NCBI GenBank assembly: GCA_022842595.1 | Contig: JALHPF010000047.1 | Span: 1 to 32,027, forward strand | Length of the DNA: 32,027 nucleotides | Reading direction: 5' to 3' | From: Rubrivivax sp. | GTDB lineage: Bacteria; Pseudomonadota; Gammaproteobacteria; Burkholderiales; Burkholderiaceae_C | In this document: positions 6,681-12,782 of the stretch, piece after piece | How the letters are laid out: every line of letters starts with the position of its first letter | How positions within the stretch are numbered: position 1 is the stretch's first letter | Position numbers and translations under genes: made by a program | Notes under the pieces: model-generated | Told to the model about the DNA's origin: nothing | What the model saw: the letters and a program-made list of their open reading frames with translations, nothing else | Databases searched by the model: none

Positions 6681-9167
6681 ATGCGTGCCCCCGTGCCCCT
6701 GACGCAACTCCCCGTGCTGGCCCTTGGGCTGGCCACCGTGTTCGGGCCGGCCCAGGGCTGGGCGGCTGCGCCGCCGCCTGCAGTGCCGACACCGGTCGCG
6801 CAGGCGGCCTCGTCAGCGGCATCCAGTCCAGCATCAGCAGCGGGCCCGGTTTGGGTCCCCAGTACCCGCCTGCAGCCGCTGCCGCGTGGCCCTGCGGCCG
6901 CTGAACTGCCGATCGTGCTGCGTGCGCGCAGCCTGAGCGCGCGCCCCGACCTCGAAGCCGTGGCCGAAGGCGACGTCGAGTTCCGGCGTGGCGGCCTCGT
7001 GATCCGCGCCGACAGGCTGCAGTACGAAAACCCACGTGACCTGGCCACCGCCACCGGCAACGTGCGGGTGCAGCGGGATGGCGCCGTCTACTCGGGTCCG
7101 GAACTGCAGCTGAGCGTGCAGCGTTTCCAGGGCTACTTTCTCGAGCCGCGTTTCGACTTCCCGCTGCTTGGCGCCGGTGGCCGCGCCGACCGCATCGACT
7201 TCCTCGACAGCGCCCGCAGCACTGCCCAGAACGCCAGTTACACCAGCTGCCCGCGCGACGGCCCCGAGCCACCGGCCTGGGTGCTGCAGACGCGCAGCGT
7301 GCAGCTTGACCTGGACACCGGCGTCGGCATCGCCGAAGGCGCCGTGCTGCGCTTCCTGGACACCCCCATCCTGGCCTGGCCGCGGCTGAGCTTCCCGCTG
7401 AGCGACCAGCGCAAGTCGGGCTGGCTGCCGCCCAGCATCAACATCGACAACCGCAGCGGCATCGAGCTGTCGGTGCCCTACTACTGGAACATCGCACCGA
7501 ACCGCGACGCCACCTTGACACCGCGCGTCATCACGCGCCGCGGACTGGCGCTGGACAGCGAGTTCCGCTACCTCGAGCCGCTGGACTCGGGCACGGTGGG
7601 CTTCGACTGGCTGCCCGACGACCGCGTCGCGAAACGCTCGCGCCACGCTTTGCGCTGGCTGCACGACGGCCGGCTGGGCCGCGGCTGGGCCCAGGGCCTG
7701 CGTTACCGCGTCGACGGCGTGCGCGTGTCCGACAACGACTGGTGGAAGGACTTCCCGAACGCCGGCCGCAGCCTGACGACACGGCTGCTGCCGGTGCGCG
7801 CATCGGCCGAGCTGCCGTTCCAGTTTTCCGGCGGTGCGCTCGGCGCGATGCAGGGCCTGGCCTATGCGCGGCTGCTGAGCTGGCAGGTACTGCAGTCCGA
7901 CGACAGCGTCATCACCTCGCCCTACCAGCGCCGGCCGCAGCTGGGCGCGCGGCTGGGCGGCCAGGCGGCCGGATGGGTCTACGACCTCGAGGCCGAATAC
8001 AACCGCTTCACCCTGCCGGGCGGCGATGCGGCCACCAGCGGCCGGCCCCAGGGCGACCGCGTGCATCTGCTGGGGTCGGTGTCCTACCCCTTGCGCGGTG
8101 CCGGCTGGTGGGTGGTGCCGCGCCTGGCCCTGAACGCTGCGGCCTACGACACCGAAGACCCGGGCGTCGGCAAGCCCCGGCATGCGCAGCGCAGCATTCC
8201 CAGCCTGAGTGCCGACGCCGGCATGGAATTCGAACGCGATGCCCGCTTCTTCGGTCGCGCGCTGCGCCAGACGCTCGAACCGCGGCTGCTTTATGTCAAC
8301 ACGCCGTTCCGGGCACAGGCCCAGCTGCCGAACTACGACGCCGCAGCGAAGGACTTCACGTTCGTCTCGATCTATACCGACAACAGCTTTTCAGGCGTCG
8401 ACCGCGTAGCCGACGCGCACCAGGTGACCGCCGGTGTCACCACGCGCTTGCTCGACCCGGCCAGCGGTGCCGAACTGCTGCGCCTGGGCCTCGTGCAGCG
8501 CTACCTGCTGCGCGACCAGCGCGTGGCGCCCCAGGCCGACGGCAGCCCCGACGGCGAAGCGCTGACACGCAGCTTCTCGGACGCCTTGCTGCTGGGTTCG
8601 ACCAGCGTGCTGCCGAACTGGACGCTGGACGCGGCCGTGCAGTTCAGCCCCGAGATCTCGCGCTCGGTGCGCTCCATCCTGTCGGCGCGCTATTCACCCG
8701 GGCCCTTCCGCACCGTCGGCGCCACCTACCGGCTGGCGCGCGGCCTGAGCGAGCAGCTCGAGATCGGCTGGCAATGGCCGATCGGCAGCACGCGTGTGGC
8801 CGGGCCGGCGGCGCTGGCCCTGGCCGGCAGCGAAAGCCTGGGCGCGCGCGGCGGCAGTGCCTGCAGCGGCCGCTGGTATGCGGTGGGCCGCGCCAACTAC
8901 AGCCTGAAGGACGCGCGCGTCACCGACAGCCTGATCGGCGTGGAGTACGACGCCGGCTGCTGGATCGGCCGCGTCGTCGCCGAGCGGCTGTCCACCGGCC
9001 GCACCGAAGCCACCACCCGGTTGCTGCTGCAGCTGGAGCTGGTGGGCCTGTCGCGCATCGGGTCGAACCCGCTCAAGGTCTTGAAGGACAATATCCCCGG
9101 CTACCAGCTGCTGCGCGAAGACCCGGGTTCGGGCTTGCGCGGCAACGAATGGCAGCCAGCGCCCTGA
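6681..9167 (+). CDS. lptD: LPS-assembly outer-membrane protein LptD
   Basis: 828-residue LptD (Imp/OstA), the outer-membrane barrel that with LptE inserts lipopolysaccharide into the outer leaflet. A signal peptide ends near GWAAA. The OstA/LptA-like periplasmic domain covers about residues 80-200 (AEGDVEFRRGGLVIRADRL, ATGNVRV), and the barrel fills the rest. Only three cysteines are present, C190, C728 and C760, against four in E. coli. C190 matches the end of the N-terminal domain; the N-terminal partner is missing and the two C-terminal ones are not adjacent. The gene starts 18 bp from the divergent amgK and is followed after 131 bp by surA, whose product chaperones this class of barrel. 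The partner lptE is in the leuS cluster at 23170-23691. Confidence 0.95.
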   Translation: MRAPVPLTQLPVLALGLATVFGPAQGWAAAPPPAVPTPVAQAASSAASSPASAAGPVWVPSTRLQPLPRGPAAAELPIVLRARSLSARPDLEAVAEGDVEFRRGGLVIRADRLQYENPRDLATATGNVRVQRDGAVYSGPELQLSVQRFQGYFLEPRFDFPLLGAGGRADRIDFLDSARSTAQNASYTSCPRDGPEPPAWVLQTRSVQLDLDTGVGIAEGAVLRFLDTPILAWPRLSFPLSDQRKSGWLPPSINIDNRSGIELSVPYYWNIAPNRDATLTPRVITRRGLALDSEFRYLEPLDSGTVGFDWLPDDRVAKRSRHALRWLHDGRLGRGWAQGLRYRVDGVRVSDNDWWKDFPNAGRSLTTRLLPVRASAELPFQFSGGALGAMQGLAYARLLSWQVLQSDDSVITSPYQRRPQLGARLGGQAAGWVYDLEAEYNRFTLPGGDAATSGRPQGDRVHLLGSVSYPLRGAGWWVVPRLALNAAAYDTEDPGVGKPRHAQRSIPSLSADAGMEFERDARFFGRALRQTLEPRLLYVNTPFRAQAQLPNYDAAAKDFTFVSIYTDNSFSGVDRVADAHQVTAGVTTRLLDPASGAELLRLGLVQRYLLRDQRVAPQADGSPDGEALTRSFSDALLLGSTSVLPNWTLDAAVQFSPEISRSVRSILSARYSPGPFRTVGATYRLARGLSEQLEIGWQWPIGSTRVAGPAALALAGSESLGARGGSACSGRWYAVGRANYSLKDARVTDSLIGVEYDAGCWIGRVVAERLSTGRTEATTRLLLQLELVGLSRIGSNPLKVLKDNIPGYQLLREDPGSGLRGNEWQPAP

Positions 9168-9298
9168 AGTCCCGGCCCTGAAGCCAGACCTGTCATTCCG
9201 GCCAGCGCCGCGGCTTTCGGAACCTCGCTGCCGCGCCCTTGTCGAAACCGCGACGCTTCCAGCTCGCCTTTGTCCCTGCTCACCCGCGCCCACGCTCC

Positions 9299-10624
9299 AT
9301 GACTGAGTCCGACTTTCTCTCCCGCGCCCTGGCAGCCGGTCTGGCCCTCGTGCTGGCCGCCTGGGCCTGCGGCCCGGCCCAGGCCCAGGGCCGCACCACC
9401 CGCAACGGCGACTACATCGCCGCCGTCGTCAACCAGGAACTGGTGACCGCCGGCGAGGTCGAACGCCGCATCGGCACCGCCCGCGCCGAAGCTTCGCGCG
9501 CCGGCCAGAGCCTGCCGCCCGAACGTGAACTGCGCCAGCAGGTGATGGACCTGCTCATCGACGAGCGCGTGATCATCACCAACGCCCGCGAAAGTGGCCT
9601 GCGAATCGACGAACCCGAGATCGACCGCGCCGTGCAGAACGTGGCCGCGCAGAACCAGATCACGCTGCCCGTGCTGCGCCAGCGCCTGCAGGCCGAAGGC
9701 ATCGAATACAGCCGCTTCCGCGCCCAGCTGCGCGACCAGCTGATGATGGAGCGCATGCGCGAGCGCGAGGTCTACCGCCGCATCCAGGTCAGTGACGAAG
9801 ACGTCGACAAGCTGCTGGCCGAGCGCCGCGCCGCCGCCAAGGGCGAGGCCGAGATGAACATCGCGCAGATCCTGGTGCCGGTGCCCGAGGGCACCAGCCC
9901 TGAAGCCGAGGCGGCGCTGCGGGCCCGCGCCCAGGCTGCACTGCAGCGGGCGCAGGGCGGTGAGGACTTCGCCAAGCTCGTGCTCGAGCTGTCGGCCGAT
10001 GCCAACCGCGAAAAGGGCGGGGCCCTGGGCATGCGGCCGCTGGCGCGACTGCCGGACGCCTTCGTCGAGGCCGCGCGTGACGTCGAAGTCGGCAAAGTCG
10101 CCCCGGCCGTGCTGCGCACCGGCGCCGGCTTCCACGTGCTGAAGGTGCTGGAGCGGCGCGATGGCAGCGACCCGCGCGTCACCCAGACCCGTGCCCGCCA
10201 TGTGCTGCTGCGGCCCTCGGCGCAGCTCACGGCCGAGGTTGCTGCACGCCGCCTGGCCGACTACAAGCGCCAGATCGAGGCCGGCACACGCAGCTTCGAG
10301 GACGTGGCGCGCCAGTTCAGCGAAGACGGCTCGGCCGCCGCCGGCGGCGACCTGGGCTGGGCCGGGCCGGGCACGATGGTGCCGGAATTCGAGGAAGCGA
10401 TGAACGCCCTGGCGATCAACGCGCTCTCGCCGCCCATCACCTCGCGTTTCGGCGTGCACCTGATCCAGGTGCTCGAGCGGCGCGAAGTCGCCATCGACCC
10501 GAAGGCGCTGCGAGAGCAGGCCCGCAACGTCCTGCGCGAGCAGCGATTCGAGCAGGCCTATCTCGACTGGACCAAGGAAATGCGCTCCCGCGCCTACGTC
10601 GAGCTGCGCGAGCCCCCGCCCTGA
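9299..10624 (+). CDS. surA: Periplasmic chaperone and peptidyl-prolyl isomerase SurA
   Basis: 441-residue periplasmic chaperone that delivers outer-membrane barrels to the BAM machinery. A signal peptide ends in GPAQAQ near residue 30. The SurA N-terminal domain follows (YIAAVVNQELVTAGEVERR, then LLIDERVIITNARESG). Two parvulin domains come next: about residues 180-290 (MNIAQILVP, ending in GFHVLKVLERR) and about 295-400 (RARHVLLRP, DVARQFSEDGSAAAGGDLGW, ending in GVHLIQVLERRE). The ATG at 9299 puts the signal peptide at the N-terminus; a TTG 60 bp upstream in frame would add an unlikely extension. It sits between lptD and rsmA as in many proteobacteria, and ends 16 bp before rsmA. The pdxA gene often found between surA and rsmA is absent. 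Confidence 0.95.
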   Translation: MTESDFLSRALAAGLALVLAAWACGPAQAQGRTTRNGDYIAAVVNQELVTAGEVERRIGTARAEASRAGQSLPPERELRQQVMDLLIDERVIITNARESGLRIDEPEIDRAVQNVAAQNQITLPVLRQRLQAEGIEYSRFRAQLRDQLMMERMREREVYRRIQVSDEDVDKLLAERRAAAKGEAEMNIAQILVPVPEGTSPEAEAALRARAQAALQRAQGGEDFAKLVLELSADANREKGGALGMRPLARLPDAFVEAARDVEVGKVAPAVLRTGAGFHVLKVLERRDGSDPRVTQTRARHVLLRPSAQLTAEVAARRLADYKRQIEAGTRSFEDVARQFSEDGSAAAGGDLGWAGPGTMVPEFEEAMNALAINALSPPITSRFGVHLIQVLERREVAIDPKALREQARNVLREQRFEQAYLDWTKEMRSRAYVELREPPP

Positions 10625-10640
10625 ACGCGGCATCGGGCCC

Positions 10641-11405
10641 GTGAGACACACCGCGAAGAAGCGCTTCGGCCAGCATTTCCTGGTCGACGACAGCGTCATC
10701 GAGAGCATTTGCGACGCCATCGACCCGCGGCCCGGCCAGGCCTTGGTCGAGATCGGCCCCGGCCTGGGCGCGATGACCCGGCCGCTGCTGGCGCGCTGCC
10801 AGGCACTGACGGTGATCGAGCTCGACCGCGACCTGGCGGCGCGGCTGCGACGCCAGGCAGGGCTGACGGTGGTGGAATCCGACGTGCTGCAGGTCGACTT
10901 CCGCGCCCTGGCAGCCGCGGCCGGTCAGCCGCTGCGGGTGGTGGGCAACCTGCCGTACAACATTTCCACCCCGATCCTCTTCCATCTGCTGGAATTCGCC
11001 GATGTCGTCACCGACCAGCACTTCATGCTGCAGAAGGAAGTGGTCGACCGCATGGCTGCCGCGCCTGGCTGCAAGGACTACGGCCGGCTGAGCGTGATGC
11101 TGCAATGGCGCTATCGCATCAGCGTCGTGCTCGACGTGCCGCCCGATGCCTTCGACCCGCCGCCGCGCGTGAACTCGGCCGTCGTGCGCATGCGACCGCT
11201 GGCCCAGCAGCAGGCCGTCGACCCCGCACGCCTGGGTGAGCTGGTCACCGTGGCCTTCTCGCAGCGGCGCAAGCTGCTGCGCCACACACTGGGGCGCTGG
11301 ATCGAGGTCCAGGGGCTGGACACCGGCTTCGATCTGCAGCGCCGGGCCGAGGAAGTGCCGGTCGAAGAATTCCTGGCACTGGCACGCGCGCCCAAGGCGC
11401 CATGA
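10641..11405 (+). CDS. rsmA: 16S rRNA dimethyladenosine transferase RsmA (KsgA)
   Basis: 254-residue SAM-dependent enzyme that dimethylates two adjacent adenosines near the 3' end of 16S rRNA (A1518 and A1519 in E. coli numbering) during small-subunit maturation. The family motifs are present: KKRFGQHFL at the N-terminus, the SAM-binding VEIGPGLGAMT, the acidic VIELDRDL, and the catalytic NLPYNIST. The C-terminal domain has FDPPPRVNSAVV and FSQRRKLLRHTL. The start is GTG at 10641, directly before RHTAKKRFGQHF; no better start exists. It is the last gene of the lptD-surA-rsmA run and is followed within 6 bp by a strong hairpin. Confidence 0.96.
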   Translation: MRHTAKKRFGQHFLVDDSVIESICDAIDPRPGQALVEIGPGLGAMTRPLLARCQALTVIELDRDLAARLRRQAGLTVVESDVLQVDFRALAAAAGQPLRVVGNLPYNISTPILFHLLEFADVVTDQHFMLQKEVVDRMAAAPGCKDYGRLSVMLQWRYRISVVLDVPPDAFDPPPRVNSAVVRMRPLAQQQAVDPARLGELVTVAFSQRRKLLRHTLGRWIEVQGLDTGFDLQRRAEEVPVEEFLALARAPKAP

Positions 11406-11410
11406 AAAAA

Positions 11411-11434
11411 GGCCTCTCGCGCGGGCGAGAGGCC
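11411..11434 (-). terminator. Intrinsic terminator between rsmA and the convergent remnant
   Basis: A perfect 10-bp stem (11411-11420 with 11425-11434) and a 4-base loop. On the minus strand it is followed by six T (11410-11405), a canonical intrinsic terminator for transcripts arriving from the barstar side. On the plus strand it is followed by TTCTTCT, so it can also end rsmA transcription. That the better T-run faces the minus strand supports a real minus-strand gene once ending at 11462. Confidence 0.88.
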
Positions 11435-11461
11435 TTCTTCTGCAGCGGGCCCGGGGCGGGC

Positions 11462-11605
11462 TTACGCGGCGTTCAGCCAGGCGGCGGTGTCGAAGGCGCT
11501 GCTCATCATCGGCATGTTCATGCCGAAGTTGGGGTTGGTGCCATTCTTGGGCACGGCCACCTTGGGTGCCGGCTTGGCGGCGGCGGCGGTGCTGCTGGGG
11601 GCCAC
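11462..11605 (-). pseudogene. C-terminal remnant of an unidentified gene
   Basis: About 47 codons in a minus-strand frame that ends in TAA at 11462, 28 bp before the intrinsic terminator. The codons have the high GC third-position pattern of local genes, and the peptide has the look of a protein tail: an Ala/Pro/Lys linker (AAAAKPAPKVAVPK) followed by NGTNPNFGMNMPMMSS and a WLNAA end. There is no credible start: the frame runs upstream into the palindrome at 11606-11654 and the end of the barstar gene, and the only candidates (GTG at 11605 or 11668) lack ribosome sites. I read it as the 3' end of a gene whose front was lost. I do not recognise the parent family. Confidence 0.5.
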
Positions 11606-11606
11606 T
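11597..11606. repeat. 10-bp element GGGGGCCACT, left of an inverted pair
   Basis: GGGGGCCACT here and AGTGGCCCCC at 12628-12637 form a perfect 10-bp inverted repeat enclosing the barstar and RNase genes, 1,021 bp apart. The left copy abuts the large palindrome starting at 11606. From memory, phrases of this kind occur at ends of IS21-like insertion sequences in betaproteobacteria; I could not check this. Confidence 0.45.
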
Positions 11607-11654
11607 TCAGTAGCCCGCTCCCATGACCCGGTTTCTTGGGAGCGGGCTACTGAA
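11606..11654. repeat. Perfect palindrome with 18-bp arms at the barstar stop
   Basis: The arms 11606-11623 and 11637-11654 are exact reverse complements around 13 bases. The right arm contains the barstar stop codon (TAG at 11649-11647) and its last Gln codon. There is no T-run on either side. It would fold into a very stable hairpin in RNA from either strand. It could protect or terminate the barstar message, or be a scar or relic of a mobile element. Confidence 0.85.
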
Positions 11655-12042
11655 AAGAATAGAAACACCTGAACGGTATTCGTCGGTCACCCCAGAATTC
11701 GGCGGCGTCCCGGAACACTTCCAGCAGCTGCTCGCGGGCCTCGCGGTCGAAGCGGGGGTTGTCGGGCAGCTGTTCGAGGACGACGACAAAACCCGGCTGC
11801 TGGCCGGCCTTGTGCACGAGGTCGGTCATGCAGTCGAACAAGGCGTCGAGGTTCTTGCCGAAGTGCGGCGGGAACAGGAACGCCAGCGCGATGGCGTCCA
11901 GCACGTCCTGCTTGGTCTGCGCGGCCGACAGGTTGACGTACAGAAAGTGCTGGCCGGCGGCCTCGGCGGCCGACATCAGGTCGTCGACACGGTAGGCGCG
12001 AATCGCTTGAACGATGTTCGGGCGGATGGTCTGCAACTGCAT
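11647..12042 (-). CDS. Barstar-family ribonuclease inhibitor
   Basis: 131-residue cytoplasmic protein of the barstar family, expected to bind and block the RNase encoded just upstream. The family core is visible: HFLYVNLSAAQTKQDVLDAIA, then FLFPPHFGKNLDALFDCMTDL, where barstars carry the inhibitor helix, and a C-terminal IPFRCFYSF strand. The ATG at 12042 is chosen because AAGGAGG lies 9 bases upstream; this is one of the best ribosome sites in the window. An upstream in-frame ATG at 12120 overlaps the RNase stop (ATGA) but would add 26 non-conserved residues. The last codons and stop fall inside the perfect palindrome at 11606-11654. RNase first and inhibitor second is the usual arrangement for such pairs. 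Confidence 0.9.
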   Translation of the reverse strand: MQLQTIRPNIVQAIRAYRVDDLMSAAEAAGQHFLYVNLSAAQTKQDVLDAIALAFLFPPHFGKNLDALFDCMTDLVHKAGQQPGFVVVLEQLPDNPRFDREAREQLLEVFRDAAEFWGDRRIPFRCFYSFQ

Positions 12043-12116
12043 GGTCGCTTGCCTCCTTGGGTTTTGGTGAGGGAGATCGGGGTCGGCGCCGTGTCGTGGC
12101 GCCAGGATGTCGGAAT

Positions 12117-12590
12117 TCATGGGACGATGCGGCTGAAGCTTGCGTAGTGGTCCGAGGTATAGAAACAGACTTCAGGCTGGGACGGAGGCTTCCCGCCACA
12201 AACAATTCTTCTGGCGCCGCGGTTCCTGGCGCCCGGGGTCTTGACGGTGTATTCGCGATAGTGGCCGCGCGCCTGCAGGGGCAGCAGCCTTTCGCGGTTG
12301 AAGAACACCGTGCCGTCCTTGTCGTAGGGGAAAGGCCCGCCGCTCAGGATGAGGCGGTGTGTGTGCTGCGCCTCGCGTGGCAGAGTGGCCAATGCCACCT
12401 CCCTCACTGGCGGCAACCCGATGGCGGTGTCGGGTGTGCGTGCCGCACTGGTGCTGGGCAGACCGGCCAGCAAGACGGTGGCTGTCACGGTCGTTACGGT
12501 CAACAGACACGACAGCCCCCACTTGAGCAATGCCTGCCGGGGCGCTGTGCGTTGACAGCCGCGCTGGCAGACTGAACCGGTCGAGAACAC
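12117..12590 (-). CDS. Secreted barnase-type (guanyl-specific) ribonuclease
   Basis: 157-residue exported RNase of the N1/T1/barnase superfamily. A long N-terminal signal (hydrophobic core at about 24-44, then STSAA) precedes a domain of about 95 residues. The family pattern is clear: PYDKDGTVFFNRERLLP, then HYREYTVKTPGARNRGARRIV, then EVCFYTSDHYASFSRI. The expected catalytic residues are Glu113 (in YREYTV), Arg127 or Arg128 (in RRIV) and His148 (in SDHY). Cys131 and Cys142 could pair after export. The start is uncertain: GTG at 12590 fits a promoter about 28 bp upstream, while TTG at 12530 gives a more compact signal peptide. Third-position GC looks lower than in neighbouring genes. The inhibitor gene follows after 74 bp, protecting the producer; the RNase may act on competitors or in RNA scavenging. 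Confidence 0.88.
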   Translation of the reverse strand: MFSTGSVCQRGCQRTAPRQALLKWGLSCLLTVTTVTATVLLAGLPSTSAARTPDTAIGLPPVREVALATLPREAQHTHRLILSGGPFPYDKDGTVFFNRERLLPLQARGHYREYTVKTPGARNRGARRIVCGGKPPSQPEVCFYTSDHYASFSRIVP

Positions 12591-12617
12591 GGGTTAACCC
12601 TGGAAAATCAAACCAGG

Positions 12618-12646
12618 ATGGTACCGGAGTGGCCCCCGAAACTCAA
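12618..12646 (-). promoter_or_regulatory. Candidate sigma70 promoter for the RNase-barstar pair
   Basis: On the minus strand TTGAGT (12646-12641) and TACCAT (12623-12618) are separated by exactly 17 bp; each matches four of six consensus bases. The predicted start near 12611 gives a leader of about 20 bases to the GTG at 12590. The spacer contains the 10-bp element at 12628-12637, so the -35 may have come with a mobile element. Confidence 0.45.
12628..12637. repeat. 10-bp element AGTGGCCCCC, right of the inverted pair
   Basis: This is the exact inverted partner of 11597-11606, on the far side of the RNase-barstar genes. It is followed by a 6-bp inverted repeat (TTGCCC at 12652-12657, GGGCAA at 12665-12670). 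The stretch 12628-12760 is less GC-rich than its surroundings. Confidence 0.45.
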
Positions 12647-12710
12647 GCACATTGCCCAAAAATGGGGCAAAGCCCGGTTCAAGTTTGTGGGTGCTCACAT
12701 GGGTTCATGC

Positions 12711-12752
12711 CCCGTGATCACGGGATATCACGGCCCTGTCACGAGGGTGACA
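12711..12752. promoter_or_regulatory. Cluster of palindromes between maeB and the RNase gene
   Basis: CCCGTGATCACGGG (12711-12724) is a perfect 14-bp palindrome. It is followed by a second ATCACGG and by TGTCAC-GAGG-GTGACA (12737-12752). All are built on the half-site TCACGG or TCACG. The cluster is downstream of the maeB stop and about 65-100 bp above the candidate RNase promoter. It may be an operator array or a terminator-like region for maeB; there is no T-run. Confidence 0.45.
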
Positions 12753-12782
12753 AGTGCCTCGAACGCTGCTTTGGTGCGCGGT

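Noticed and set aside
11487..11672. 61-codon hydrophobic frame on the plus strand
   Set aside because: Its third-position pattern is poor and it reads through the palindrome; the minus strand has the coding-like tail and a matching terminator.
12043..12120. Barstar start at the ATG overlapping the RNase stop
   Set aside because: The extra 26 residues are not barstar-like, whereas the ATG at 12042 has a near-perfect ribosome site.
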